Under the pieces are notes generated by a model that was not told the DNA's origin, did no database searches, and saw nothing but the letters and a program-made list of their open reading frames with translations. Below are positions 34,826 through 44,502 of a DNA stretch of 64,000 nt, piece after piece; positions within the stretch are counted from its first letter, which is position 1, and every line of letters starts with the position of its first letter. The DNA comes from Suilimivivens aceti. Its GTDB lineage: Bacteria; Bacillota; Clostridia; Lachnospirales; Lachnospiraceae. The stretch is taken from assembly GCF_025567405.1 (NCBI RefSeq), contig NZ_JAOQKJ010000008.1, positions 136,862-200,861 on the forward strand, written 5' to 3'. Made by a program: the position numbers and the translations under genes.

Positions 34826-36274
34826 TTAGTAGTTTGCTTCGTATGCAGCCTGTGCATTTGCAGCAACATCTTCAGGTGTCATATCACCATTCATCATTGT
34901 CTGAAGGTCTGTATTTAATACATCCCAAACAGCACTTGAAATATAGGAGTCATAGATTTCACATGTCTCTGTATCAACATAAGACCAGTTGTAGAAATCC
35001 TGTGTGATCTGATCGAAGTTACTCAGGTCAACGTCAGCAACCTTTGTAAGTCCGCCCAGAGCATAGTTTGTAGCTACATAGTTAGCGAATGCAGGACCTG
35101 TTACATACTCAGCGAGGTCGATAGCTGCTGCTAACTTCTCAGGATCATCAGCAACCTTAGGATTGATTGCTACAGCATATCCAAGACCAATGTTCTGTGA
35201 GTTAGGAGCATATGTTGCATCTGCAGGCTGAGGAAGAACTGCAAATCCGATGTTGTTGTACTTCTCTTCATTGCTTGCCAGTAATGTAGCTGCGATATAG
35301 GACTCATCCCAGTTACCACCGATGAATGCAGCAGCATCACCAGAGATATAGTACTCACGAGCATCCTCGTTTGTTACAGCGTTGAAGTCTTCATTGAAGA
35401 TCTTTGTGTCATGGAACAGTCTCTGTGTCTCAGTAAGAGCTGCTACGAATGTGTCATCTGTGAAAGCAGAACCACTCTTAGCGATCAGACCCATGAACCA
35501 GTCGGGACCTGTGTATCTGTTACCAAGTGTTGACAGGAAGTCTGAGTTAGCCTGCCACTTACCACCGTTACCAAATGCAACAGTTGTGATGCCCTTCTCG
35601 TTGAAGTACTCAGAAGCCTTCTCAACATCCTCCCATGTTGTAGGGAATGCATCAAAGCCAGCTTCCTTCCACATTGCCTTATCATAGATAACTACTGTAC
35701 ATGTACCACCTGTAAGAACAGGGTAACCATACATCTTACCGTCAACTGTGAAAGGTGCGAAGTAAGAAGTATTGTAATCAGCGTAGTAAGGTGAAGACTT
35801 GATATCCTCTGTTAAATCATAAACCAGACCCTGATCAGCCCAAGCGATTGTGTTCATACCCTGAAGTAAGAATACATCCGGAAGGTCATCTGCTGCAGCC
35901 AGTGTAGCGATCTGTGTCTTGTACTCAGCGTTAGCAAGTACGTTCTGTGTTAATGTGATGTCAGGATGAGCCTCGTCCCACTCAGCAAGAACGGTACGGA
36001 AACCATCAGAACCACCATTACCTTCAGATTCCTCTGATGTTGAATAGTGCATGATCTCAAGCTCGCCAGCATATGTGATTTCGTCGCCAGCTGCTGCTGT
36101 CTCATCTGTTGCTTCTTCTGTTGTTTCTTCTGCTGCAGGAGCTTCTTCTGTAGTAGCTTCTGTTGTTTCGGTTGTCTCTGTTGTCTCAGTAGTATCTGCG
36201 CTGGAACCGCATCCAACTAATAAGCTGGAGATCATAGCTACTGAAAGCAGAGCGCTAAGTAATTTCTTTTTCAT
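34826..36274 (-). CDS. Extracellular sugar-binding lipoprotein (CUT1), probable cellobiose/cellodextrin binder
   Basis: A 482-residue family 1 solute-binding protein. The signal peptide ends in the lipobox LVGCGSSAD. A striking Thr/Glu/Ala linker (residues 27-64, TTETTETTE repeats) separates the membrane anchor from the two-lobe binding fold, which contains FPTTWEDVEKASEYF and IGGNWDES. The linker is translated from nearly repetitive DNA. It is expected to capture cellobiose or short cellodextrins for the permeases downstream, judged from the divergent cellobiose phosphorylase. It follows the lacI-type gene by 80 nt, with a strong GGGAGG ribosome site. Confidence 0.93.
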   Translation of the reverse strand: MKKKLLSALLSVAMISSLLVGCGSSADTTETTETTETTEATTEEAPAAEETTEEATDETAAAGDEITYAGELEIMHYSTSEESEGNGGSDGFRTVLAEWDEAHPDITLTQNVLANAEYKTQIATLAAADDLPDVFLLQGMNTIAWADQGLVYDLTEDIKSSPYYADYNTSYFAPFTVDGKMYGYPVLTGGTCTVVIYDKAMWKEAGFDAFPTTWEDVEKASEYFNEKGITTVAFGNGGKWQANSDFLSTLGNRYTGPDWFMGLIAKSGSAFTDDTFVAALTETQRLFHDTKIFNEDFNAVTNEDAREYYISGDAAAFIGGNWDESYIAATLLASNEEKYNNIGFAVLPQPADATYAPNSQNIGLGYAVAINPKVADDPEKLAAAIDLAEYVTGPAFANYVATNYALGGLTKVADVDLSNFDQITQDFYNWSYVDTETCEIYDSYISSAVWDVLNTDLQTMMNGDMTPEDVAANAQAAYEANY

Positions 36275-36354
36275 TACTTAAATCCTCCCTTTGAATTGTG
36301 TGAAATTGTTTCTTTGCATTTATATATACGGAAGTGTTACCTTCCGAAAATGCC

Positions 36355-37365
36355 TTATCTCTTTCCGACTGATCTTCCCTCAAGCACCTTTCCCTCCACA
36401 ACTACCTGCTCAATAATCGTGCTCTTTGGTCTTTCGATCAGGCTGATCAGCTTCTCTGCTGCACATCTGCCAAGTCTCGCAGTATCCTGCTTAACCGTTG
36501 TCAACTGCGGCTCGATATGCATTCCTGCCCGGATGCCATCGTACCCTGCAACAGATACATCCTCCGGTATTTTAAGTCCTCTTTCCATAATCGCATTCAT
36601 ACCGCCGAATGCTGAAAAATCATCCGGATAGCAGATGCAGGTTGGTGGTGTTCTCAGATCAAGCAGCTTTTCTGTCATGATCCTCGCTGCTGCCGCATCT
36701 CTGTAAGGAGCTTCCAGTACATATTCATCCGGCACATAAAGTCCAAGCTCTTCTGCCGTATGGTAAAAGCTGGAAAGCCTGTTCCGTGTTACGGAAGAAT
36801 CCACACCGTGGATATAGGCGATTTTCCTGTGTCCCTGTTTATATATATAGGTAAGAAGATCTCTCATTCCTTTCACATTGTCGGACACAATCGATATTCT
36901 ATTGTTGAAAACATGGTCTACAGTTATTACCGGTATTTCACTTCTGACAAGCTCTTCCACTTCTGGATCGTAGAAGTTCACACATACAACCGCAACTCCA
37001 TCAAAGCCTCTGTATCTGCTATGCTCCAAATACGACATCCTGCGATCCTTGCTCCTGCTGACATTGATAAAGGTGATATCATATCCCTTTCTCTCTGCTG
37101 TGCTCTTAAAGCTGTCAAGCACAAAAGCGAAATAGTCGTGTGTCAGTCCGCTGTGATTATCATCCGAAAACAAAACTCCAATATTATATGTACGGTTTGT
37201 TTTCAGTGCCTTGGCTGCTGAGTTTGGTAAATACCCCATCTCCTTGGCAACCTGCTTGATATGTTGCTTCGTTTCACTACCGATGTCATTATGATCATTC
37301 AGTGCTTTGCTCACAGTTGCTATCGATACACCGCAAGCCGCTGAAATATCCTTCATCGATACCAT
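36355..37365 (-). CDS. LacI family transcriptional regulator (probable cellobiose regulator)
   Basis: A 336-residue LacI/GalR regulator. Helix-turn-helix and hinge: SMKDISAACGVSIATVSKALNDHNDIGSETKQHI, then GYLPNSAAKALK. The C-terminal sugar-sensing domain contains ICYPDDFSAFGGMNAIM and VSVAGYDGIRAG. It sits between the divergent cellobiose phosphorylase and its own ABC operon. Two copies of a 15-bp operator-like sequence occur in the shared upstream region, so it likely represses both directions, relieved by the imported sugar or its phosphate product. The ATG was chosen to begin the HTH. An upstream extension would run through the operator. Confidence 0.92.
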   Translation of the reverse strand: MVSMKDISAACGVSIATVSKALNDHNDIGSETKQHIKQVAKEMGYLPNSAAKALKTNRTYNIGVLFSDDNHSGLTHDYFAFVLDSFKSTAERKGYDITFINVSRSKDRRMSYLEHSRYRGFDGVAVVCVNFYDPEVEELVRSEIPVITVDHVFNNRISIVSDNVKGMRDLLTYIYKQGHRKIAYIHGVDSSVTRNRLSSFYHTAEELGLYVPDEYVLEAPYRDAAAARIMTEKLLDLRTPPTCICYPDDFSAFGGMNAIMERGLKIPEDVSVAGYDGIRAGMHIEPQLTTVKQDTARLGRCAAEKLISLIERPKSTIIEQVVVEGKVLEGRSVGKR

Positions 37366-37394
37366 TGCTGCAACTCCTAAAACCTTCGTAAAAC

Positions 37395-37445
37395 ACTTAA
37401 TCGTTTTCGTGCTTTTATAATATAACATCTTTTATAGTTTTGCAA
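37395..37445 (-). promoter_or_regulatory. lacI-type gene promoter and operator copy 1
   Basis: On the minus strand TTGCAA (37445-37440), 17 bp, TATTAT (37422-37417). Just downstream is ACTTAATCGTTTTCG on the plus strand (37395-37409), a CG-centred LacI-type half-palindrome, placed for autorepression. Confidence 0.7.
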
Positions 37446-37603
37446 CACTTATTTTAAATTTTTTTAGGCAATTTTTATACTTCTCCCAATTTTACGCCTT
37501 TTTCGGTTCCATATTTACTCTTTCTACCTATATAATGCAGCTTTTTGCAGGTAAGCAATATCATTTTATGAGATACCATGCTACGAATTGCACAATTTTG
37601 TAG

Positions 37604-37663
37604 TTGCATTATACCATTGTTTTATGTATAATTTGGTTCATAGAGACTACTTAATCGTTTTCG
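37604..37663 (+). promoter_or_regulatory. Cellobiose phosphorylase promoter and operator copy 2
   Basis: On the plus strand TTGCAT (37604-37609), 17 bp, TATAAT (37627-37632). The same 15 bases ACTTAATCGTTTTCG occur at 37649-37663, just after the start point, as a downstream operator. The remainder of the 37366-37747 gap is AT-rich with no other signal seen. Confidence 0.75.
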
Positions 37664-37747
37664 AATCCCATTTTTGAAGCGTTAAGTAATATTTCACAAA
37701 TCATATCCACTCAATACATACTACTAATTAAATAAGGAGAAGAAGCT

Positions 37748-40183
37748 ATGAAATTTGGTTATTTCGATGATGCGAATCGCGAGTACGTGATTACCACACC
37801 AAAAACCCCGCTTCCCTGGATCAACTATCTGGGCTGTAATGATTTTTTCAGTCTGATATCCAACACATGCGGCGGTTATTCCTTCTATAAGGATGCCAAG
37901 CTGTTAAGACTGACCCGTTACCGTTACAATGATGTTCCCATGGATATCAACGGTAAATATCTGTACATTAAAGATGGAGATACCATCTGGAATCCCGGCT
38001 GGGAACCGGTCAAGACAGATCTGGACTCCTATGAATGCCGTCACGGTATCGGCTACAGCCGCTTTACTTCATCCAAGAATGATGTTCAGGCTTCTGTTCT
38101 TACCTTTGTTCCTATGAATGATACCTGTGAGGTAAGCCAGTTAAAGCTTACCAACAATTCTTCTGAAGAGAAGACCCTTTCTGTATTTTCCTATGTAGAA
38201 TGGTGTCTCTGGAACGCTGACGATGACAGCCGGAACTTCCAGCGTAACTACAGTACCGGTGAAGTAGAGGTTGTAGGTTCTACCATCTTCCACAAGACCG
38301 AGTACAGAGAGAGAAGAAATCACTACGCTATTTACTCTGTAAATGCAGAGATTGCAGGCTTCGATACGATCCGCGAGGCTTTCCTTGGTTCCTACAGAGG
38401 TGCTTATGAGCCTGAAGCAGTAGAAAAGGGTGCCTGCACTAATTCCATGGCAAGCGGATGGCAGCCTATCGCTTCCCACCAGTTAAATATCACTCTGGCT
38501 CCCGGTGAGACCAAGTCCTACGTTTTCGTTCTTGGTTATATCGAGAATCCTGAAGAAGAAAAATGGGAATCCTACGGTGTCATCAACAAGACCCGTGCTT
38601 ATGCTATGCTTGACAGATATAAGACAGATGCTGATGTTGAAAAGGCATTTGCTGAATTAAATGACTATTGGAAGAAGCTGCTTTCCAAGTACACTGTGAA
38701 GTCATCCAACGATAAGGTTGACCGTATGGTAAATATCTGGAACCAGTATCAGTGTATGGTAACCTTCAATATGTCCCGTTCTGCTTCCTATTATGAATCC
38801 GGAATCGGCCGTGGAATGGGCTTCCGTGATTCCTGCCAGGATCTGCTCGGTTTCGTGCATCTGATCCCGGACAGGGCAAGAGAAAGAATCATCGATATCG
38901 CTTCTACCCAGTTCCAGGACGGAAGTGCTTATCATCAGTACCAGCCTCTTACCAAGAAGGGTAACTCTGATATCGGAAGCGGCTTCAATGATGATCCGCT
39001 GTGGCTGATTGCAGGTACCAGCGCTTACGTAAGAGAGACCGGAGATACCACGATCCTGACAGATATGGTTCCGTTTGATAATGATGAATCCGTTGCAACA
39101 CCTCTGATGGATCATCTGAAACGTTCCTTTGATTACATTGTAAACCACAAGGGTCCTCACAAGCTTCCTCTGATCGGCCGCGCTGACTGGAATGACTGTC
39201 TGAACCTGAACTGCTTCTCCGAGCATCCCGGTGAATCCTTCCAGACCTTTGGTCCCAGCGAAGGACCTGTTGCTGAGTCTGTATTCATTGCCGGTATGTT
39301 TGTAAAATACGGCGAAGAATATGCACAGCTCTGCGAGCTGATGGGCGATACTGCTGAAGCAGAAAGAGCGCGTAAAGAAGTTGCCATTATGTATGACGCT
39401 ATCTTAAAGGATGGCTGGGACGGTGAATGGTTCGTCCGTGCTTATGATGCTTACAGCCACAAGGTTGGTTCCAAGGAATGTGAAGAGGGTCAGATCTATA
39501 TTGAGCCCCAGGGCTTCTGTGTTCTGGCAGGTGTCGGTGTGAAGGAAGGCCTTGCAGAAAAGGCTCTGAACTCCGTAAAGGAAAAGCTGGATACCAAGTA
39601 TGGTGTCATGATCCTCCAGCCTGCTTACACCAGATACCATGTCGAGCTTGGTGAGGTTTCCTCTTATCCGCCCGGATATAAAGAGAATGCCGGTATCTTC
39701 TGCCATAATAACCCCTGGGTATCCATCGCAGAAACCGTTATCGGCAGAGGTGACAGAGCCTTCGAGATCTACAAGAAGACCTGTCCTGCTTACATCGAAG
39801 ATATCAGCGAGGTTCACAGAACTGAGCCTTATGTATATTCCCAGATGGTTGCCGGTGCTGATGCCAAATTCTTTGGTGAGGCTAAAAACAGCTGGCTGAC
39901 CGGTACTGCTGCATGGACCTTCGTCAATGTATCCCAGTACATCCTCGGTGTATATCCTACTCACACTGGGCTGAGCATCAATCCCTGTGTTCCCAAGGGC
40001 TTTGGTGATTTCGAGCTGACAAGACAGTTCCGTGAAGGAAGCTACAACATCAAGGTCGTAAACCCTGACAATGTAGAAAAGGGCATCAAGAGCATCACCG
40101 TTGACGGAAAGCCCGTTGAAGGCTGCGTTATCCCTTATGTAAAGGGTAAGGAAACCTATGATGTTGTTGTAACAATGGGTTAA
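37748..40183 (+). CDS. Cellobiose phosphorylase (GH94)
   Basis: An 811-residue GH94 phosphorylase that cleaves cellobiose with phosphate into glucose 1-phosphate and glucose in the cytoplasm. The N-terminus MKFGYFDDANREYVITTP and the segment WINYLGCNDFFSLISN are family-typical, as is the length. The catalytic acid is an Asp in ADWNDCLNLN (residues 479-488). The barrel also holds GRGMGFRDSCQDLLGF and the C-terminal substrate region VYPTHTGLSINPC. There is no signal peptide. It stands alone on the plus strand, opposite the LacI regulator and CUT1 importer, with a strong promoter, operator, ribosome site AAGGAG and a perfect terminator. A different beta-linked disaccharide as substrate cannot be fully excluded. 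Confidence 0.95.
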   Translation: MKFGYFDDANREYVITTPKTPLPWINYLGCNDFFSLISNTCGGYSFYKDAKLLRLTRYRYNDVPMDINGKYLYIKDGDTIWNPGWEPVKTDLDSYECRHGIGYSRFTSSKNDVQASVLTFVPMNDTCEVSQLKLTNNSSEEKTLSVFSYVEWCLWNADDDSRNFQRNYSTGEVEVVGSTIFHKTEYRERRNHYAIYSVNAEIAGFDTIREAFLGSYRGAYEPEAVEKGACTNSMASGWQPIASHQLNITLAPGETKSYVFVLGYIENPEEEKWESYGVINKTRAYAMLDRYKTDADVEKAFAELNDYWKKLLSKYTVKSSNDKVDRMVNIWNQYQCMVTFNMSRSASYYESGIGRGMGFRDSCQDLLGFVHLIPDRARERIIDIASTQFQDGSAYHQYQPLTKKGNSDIGSGFNDDPLWLIAGTSAYVRETGDTTILTDMVPFDNDESVATPLMDHLKRSFDYIVNHKGPHKLPLIGRADWNDCLNLNCFSEHPGESFQTFGPSEGPVAESVFIAGMFVKYGEEYAQLCELMGDTAEAERARKEVAIMYDAILKDGWDGEWFVRAYDAYSHKVGSKECEEGQIYIEPQGFCVLAGVGVKEGLAEKALNSVKEKLDTKYGVMILQPAYTRYHVELGEVSSYPPGYKENAGIFCHNNPWVSIAETVIGRGDRAFEIYKKTCPAYIEDISEVHRTEPYVYSQMVAGADAKFFGEAKNSWLTGTAAWTFVNVSQYILGVYPTHTGLSINPCVPKGFGDFELTRQFREGSYNIKVVNPDNVEKGIKSITVDGKPVEGCVIPYVKGKETYDVVVTMG

Positions 40184-40204
40184 TATTAATGTTTTTCAGG
40201 TTAG

Positions 40205-40234
40205 AAAAGAGGATCGCCGCGGCGATCCTCTTTT
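40205..40234 (+). terminator. Terminator of cellobiose phosphorylase gene
   Basis: Perfect 30-bp palindrome AAAAGAGGATCGCC-GC-GGCGATCCTCTTTT. It can act in both directions, also for the convergent cardiolipin synthase gene. Confidence 0.95.
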
Positions 40235-40305
40235 CATTTCCATATTCAGCTTCTGCCTTGCAGACAGCTGCTTATCTCTGCTGTCCACCGGGCTGCCTGA
40301 CAGCT

Positions 40306-41856
40306 TTACATCAGCGGTGCAATCAGCTTGAACAGTGTACCGATCAGCTTCTGATACAGTGGCAGCTTCTTATAATATTCCATCGTTACTTCCTGACAAT
40401 CCTCCAATGTTCTCTGGAAATCGGCCTCAATATCCTGTATGACACTACTGTCATAAAAATAGCAGCCACATTCAAAATGGTGATAAAAGCTTCTGTAATC
40501 CAGGTTGATCGTACCAACCGTAGCACTGCTGCCATCCACGGAGAATACCTTGGCATGGACAAAACCGGGCGTATACTCATACACCTGAATGCCTGCCTCC
40601 AGAAGCTTTGGATAATAGTTCCTTGCAATGTAGTACACAATCTTCTTATCCGGTATATGCGGCAGGATCATCTTCACTTCCACCCCACGCTGCGCCGCAT
40701 AACGCATAGTGTCAAAAAATTCCTGCTCCACAATGAAATAGGGTGTCATCACATGGACATACTTTTTAGCCGTATTAAAGAGAGATTCATAAACCGTTTT
40801 CGCCACCTCTGTCGGAACTGTCGGCATCTCTCCATAAGGAATGACAAAGCCGTCATCCTTTAGCGGCTTATCAAACACTATATTCTGCAGATACTTCTCA
40901 TATTCATCAGCTGCACCGTTCTCTGATACATGCCACATCTGCAGATACATCACAGTAAAGCTTCTGACTGCCTCCCCCGTGATCTTGACAGCTGTGTCTT
41001 TCCAGTATCCATATACCTCTTTCTCATTAATATATTCATCTGCCAGATTGACTCCTCCGGTAAATGCAACTTTTCCGTCAATCACCACGATCTTTCTGTG
41101 GTCTCTGTTATTCTGATTTGTAGAAAGGAACGGTCTGATCGGAGCAAACATCTTGGCCTTGATCCCGTATTTCTCCAGCTCACTTGGGTATCCGTAGGGC
41201 AGAAGCATGATCGAGCACATGCCGTCATACATGACCCTGACCTCCACACCCTGCTTTACCTTTTCCTTCAGGATATCCAGTATGGCATTCCACATGATAC
41301 CTCTTTCCATGATAAAATACTCAAGGAAAATGAACCTCTCCGCCTTTTGCAGCTCTTTCAGCAGATCCTTAAATTTGTCTTCCCCAGACGGATAATATAC
41401 GGCTTCCGAGCCCTGGTATGCCGGAAAGCCCACGGTTCCCTCCATATAACGGGCAAAGCCTCTGAAATCCGCCTGGCTCCCTGCTACCGCCTTCTTCGTG
41501 CGCTCCGTGGCAAACAGTAGTCCTTCCGTTTCCTTCAGTCTTACGTAAGTCCTGGCCTTCAGACCGATCCCGCCCAGATTCAGCTCTACAAAGAGATAGA
41601 TCAATGCGCCGAATACCGGCAAAAGGCATATCAGAATACACCATGTCATTTTAAATTCCGGTGCGCCATCTCTGTTTACAATAAAAATAACAAGCAATGC
41701 CCCCAGAAGGCTCATTCCCTCCGTGATATAGGAAAAGCTCTCTCCCAGCTTGGTAAACCCAAAGCAAAGCACTGCAAGCTGTACCAGGATCATCAGAATG
41801 ATAAACAGGGTACGGCTGAATATGATCTTAAAAGCACAATTGATAAAACGCTTCAT
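40306..41856 (-). CDS. cls: Cardiolipin synthase
   Basis: A 516-residue membrane phospholipase D-type synthase that joins two phosphatidylglycerol molecules. Two N-terminal helices (LFIILMILVQLAVLCFGF and LLGALLVIFIVNRD region, with a third further on) precede two HKD motifs: HRKIVVIDGKVAFTGGVNLADEY and HAKVFSVDGSSATVGTINLDYRS. The PLDc domains and length fit Cls of Firmicutes. The promoter is TTGCCA-18-TATGCT on the minus strand (41927-41898). It is a single gene ending near the bidirectional terminator at 40205-40234. Confidence 0.95.
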   Translation of the reverse strand: MKRFINCAFKIIFSRTLFIILMILVQLAVLCFGFTKLGESFSYITEGMSLLGALLVIFIVNRDGAPEFKMTWCILICLLPVFGALIYLFVELNLGGIGLKARTYVRLKETEGLLFATERTKKAVAGSQADFRGFARYMEGTVGFPAYQGSEAVYYPSGEDKFKDLLKELQKAERFIFLEYFIMERGIMWNAILDILKEKVKQGVEVRVMYDGMCSIMLLPYGYPSELEKYGIKAKMFAPIRPFLSTNQNNRDHRKIVVIDGKVAFTGGVNLADEYINEKEVYGYWKDTAVKITGEAVRSFTVMYLQMWHVSENGAADEYEKYLQNIVFDKPLKDDGFVIPYGEMPTVPTEVAKTVYESLFNTAKKYVHVMTPYFIVEQEFFDTMRYAAQRGVEVKMILPHIPDKKIVYYIARNYYPKLLEAGIQVYEYTPGFVHAKVFSVDGSSATVGTINLDYRSFYHHFECGCYFYDSSVIQDIEADFQRTLEDCQEVTMEYYKKLPLYQKLIGTLFKLIAPLM

Positions 41857-41943
41857 AGACTATGTCCTTTCCATTGTAACATTTCTAATACCTGTTTAGC
41901 ATACACCATTTTAGCTGTTTATGGCAAGCATTACCAGACTATG

Positions 41944-42759
41944 CTACAGCAGATGCAGAAGCTCCTCAAAGCACACGCCGTTTTTCGGCTCAATCTGCAG
42001 CTCTGCTGTTTTGATCATACACTTCTTAATGAACCGGCAGGCTCTGCGCACGGACTGTCCGAATTCCACCCCGTTTACCGCATCTGCCGCGATAATGGAT
42101 GCAAACAGATCCCCGGTACCGCAGCGCTCCTCGAAAACACGGTGTGTTCTGATCATCCTGGGTTCTCTGCCCTTTTCATACATGAAGTTGGCAATGAACT
42201 CTCCCTGTGGGATTCCTGTGATCACTACTTTCTGTGGGCCGTAATCTGTCAGGCTCTCTGCCATCCCAAACAGCTCCTTCCGTGTCCATCCATGGTCACG
42301 GTAGGGCACATCAGTTAATCTGCATCCTTCGGTCAGGTTTGGTGTCACAATATCGGCAAGAGATACCAGTTTACGCATTAACAGGCACATTTCCTCTGTA
42401 TAGACACTGCTGATTGAGCCGTGGTCCCCCATCACAGGGTCAACAACCACAATGGTATCTTCTTTGCGAAAGGTTTTGATAAAAGTCTCTACCATCCCAA
42501 TCTGCTGTGCAGAGCCAAGAAATCCGGACACGATCCCATCAAATTTCAGATCCAGCTTCTTCCACATTTCCAGATATGCCGGAAGCTTTTCCGTATAATC
42601 GTCAAAAAAATATTCCGGATATCCTGTATGATTGGACAGTATAGATGTGGGCACCGGACAGCACTGAAGCCTCATATGGGAGATCACAGGAATCGCTACC
42701 ATGAGCGAGCACCTCCCATAACCGGACAAATCATTAATCGCTGCAATTTTCTTCTGCAT
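41944..42759 (-). CDS. pdxY: Pyridoxine/pyridoxamine kinase (ribokinase fold)
   Basis: A 271-residue kinase that phosphorylates pyridoxal-type vitamers. The N-terminus has AAINDLSGYGRCSLMVAIPVISHM, the central acidic motif is VVDPVMGDHGSIS, and the ATP and anion-hole motif is ERCGTGDLFASIIAADAV, typical of PdxY/PdxK. Length fits. It lies 26 nt downstream of an uncharacterised gene that itself follows the sugar-binding sensor genes, so it may be the last gene of that long operon. A functional link to sugar sensing is not obvious. Hydroxymethylpyrimidine kinase activity is possible in this fold. Confidence 0.9.
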   Translation of the reverse strand: MQKKIAAINDLSGYGRCSLMVAIPVISHMRLQCCPVPTSILSNHTGYPEYFFDDYTEKLPAYLEMWKKLDLKFDGIVSGFLGSAQQIGMVETFIKTFRKEDTIVVVDPVMGDHGSISSVYTEEMCLLMRKLVSLADIVTPNLTEGCRLTDVPYRDHGWTRKELFGMAESLTDYGPQKVVITGIPQGEFIANFMYEKGREPRMIRTHRVFEERCGTGDLFASIIAADAVNGVEFGQSVRRACRFIKKCMIKTAELQIEPKNGVCFEELLHLL

Positions 42760-42785
42760 AAACTGTTATCTCAGCTCCTTTCAAA

Positions 42786-43349
42786 TTACCTTTTTTTCAA
42801 AAAATGTTCACGATCCGGGTAAATCTCGCGGAAAGCCTCGACTGCAGCCCTCTGCAGCGGCTCAAATTCTTTTTCCATCCGGAGAATGTGCGGTGCATCA
42901 AATGCCAGCCGGCTCAGCTGCTCTGCGATCTTCCCGGCAATCCCTTCGTCCGATAGCTGTCCCATCCCAAAGATAACAGAGGTAAAGCCACGTCCACTGG
43001 TGCTGACCTCAATATAGGTTCTGCACGTATTCTTAAGCTCCTGGCGGATAAGCTCCTGTTCGGTTTCTGTTTTTTGTTCAAATTCGAATATTCCCAAGTC
43101 GTGAATGACTTCCACCGCAAGCTTTTTCTTCCTGCCGCCCCAGTCCATGCCTCCGCTCTCCACAATGTATTTCAGATTCATCAGGCAGCCCATAAACGCA
43201 TCCTTCCGTGGCTTTCCCTTACCATATCTTGCTTCGAAGAGCTGTTTTCGCAGCTGATCTGCTTCCTTTTCCGTTACATTTTCCAAAAGCAGCTGCTGTC
43301 TCTTTACCGGATCCGTCTGTGTATAAAAACTTTTAAGCCAATCCTCCAT
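42786..43349 (-). CDS. Uncharacterised protein, 187 residues
   Basis: No function recognised. It is a mostly helical, charged, soluble protein: MEDWLKSFYTQTDPVKRQQLL at the start, RYGKGKPRKDAFMGCLMNLKYI in the middle, and STSGRGFTSVIFGMGQLSDE later. No membrane segment, signal or metal motif is visible. It may belong to a Lachnospiraceae-restricted DUF (DUF6553-like), which was recalled from memory only. The ATG behind AGGAGAGAGGG is preferred to a frame that begins 57 nt earlier. It sits between the lipoprotein sensor genes and the pyridoxine kinase, probably in the same transcript. Confidence 0.6.
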   Translation of the reverse strand: MEDWLKSFYTQTDPVKRQQLLLENVTEKEADQLRKQLFEARYGKGKPRKDAFMGCLMNLKYIVESGGMDWGGRKKKLAVEVIHDLGIFEFEQKTETEQELIRQELKNTCRTYIEVSTSGRGFTSVIFGMGQLSDEGIAGKIAEQLSRLAFDAPHILRMEKEFEPLQRAAVEAFREIYPDREHFLKKR

Positions 43350-43406
43350 GTCCCTCTCTCCTTTCCGCTGATAAACAGCCGCCTTCCGGCGGGTTCTCTT
43401 TACCAT

Positions 43407-44450
43407 TTACTGCACTTCTTCTTTACTGTGCAGAAACTCTTCTACATTGGCAGCCGTAACCTTTTGGTACGGCAGGAAAATATACCGTTCATTTTCAAAA
43501 TCGTAGTCCTCAGGCTCCCTGTCCAGGAACAGATCCATTGCCAGACGCGAAATCTGTCCGGCCTGTCCCTCTTTGTCATTATAAACAGTCCCCTGGATCG
43601 AATTGTTCTGGATAGCCGAAAGGGCACTGTCCAATCCATCTATCCCGAAAATGACCGGACGATCCTCCTTCTGATATCCGGATGCTTCATATGCAGCAAC
43701 CGCACCTATCGCCATCTCATCATTATTGGATAATACCAGCTCGATCTCATCCCCATAGAGGTGAATAAGCTGGGTCATTTTGTTTTCAGCCTGTCCACGG
43801 TTCCAGTTGGCAAACTGGTAGCTGAGCTTCTCCAGCGTGATCCCCTGTTCCTGAAGGGTTTTTACCACACTGTCCGTCCGTATGATCGCATCCTGATGCC
43901 CGGTTTCGCCCTCAAGAAGAACATACTGGATCTTTCCATCCGCATTACGATCCACTGCCGGATCAGCACGTATCACCTCTGCCGCAATTTCTCCCTGCAT
44001 CGTACCGGACTGTTTCGCATCTCCACCTACATAATACAGCCTGTCCCATTGCATCAGATCCTCCAGTACCGGTTCACGATTGAAAAAAATAACCGGTATG
44101 TTTTCCTTTTTGGCCATTTTAATGATATTTGAGGGCTCCGTCCGGTCCACCAGATCGACCACAAGGATATCACAGCCTGCATCAAGTATTTCCTCTACCA
44201 CCTCATCCTGGAGTCTCTGGTCGTTCTTGCCGTCCCGCACTGTCATGATTATTTTCAGGGAATCCGTCTCATATTCCTCCAGATCCTCTCTCAGGCAGTC
44301 CGTGAGCGCATTGATAAAAGGGTCGTCCTGTGTATAAAGTACTACTCCGACCCTGAGAACGCTCCTTTGTGTTTCCAGATTGCCGCCGCATCCTGTCAGA
44401 CACAACAGTACCCAGCAGGCCAGCACAAATATGCTCCACTTACTCTTCAT
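43407..44450 (-). CDS. Sugar-binding lipoprotein (Peripla_BP_4 type), likely sensor
   Basis: A 347-residue galactose/ribose-type periplasmic-binding lipoprotein. The signal peptide ends in LTGCGGN. The fold segments are VGVVLYTQDDPFINALTDCL, VDLVDRTEPSNIIKMAKKENIPVIFFNREP and SNNDEMAIGAVAAYEASGY, which are close to MglB-type binders. No transporter genes flank it. Upstream in the same transcript are a second binding protein, a YesM-like kinase and a YesN-like regulator. This arrangement suggests a sugar-sensing subunit for the kinase, comparable to the XylFII-LytS system of Clostridium beijerinckii. The start with GGGAGGTTG upstream fits the signal peptide. Confidence 0.85.
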   Translation of the reverse strand: MKSKWSIFVLACWVLLCLTGCGGNLETQRSVLRVGVVLYTQDDPFINALTDCLREDLEEYETDSLKIIMTVRDGKNDQRLQDEVVEEILDAGCDILVVDLVDRTEPSNIIKMAKKENIPVIFFNREPVLEDLMQWDRLYYVGGDAKQSGTMQGEIAAEVIRADPAVDRNADGKIQYVLLEGETGHQDAIIRTDSVVKTLQEQGITLEKLSYQFANWNRGQAENKMTQLIHLYGDEIELVLSNNDEMAIGAVAAYEASGYQKEDRPVIFGIDGLDSALSAIQNNSIQGTVYNDKEGQAGQISRLAMDLFLDREPEDYDFENERYIFLPYQKVTAANVEEFLHSKEEVQ

Positions 44451-44502
44451 GACAACCTCCCTTTCCATACAATATACCTGCTACCCCCTCTCTTCCATAT
44501 GC

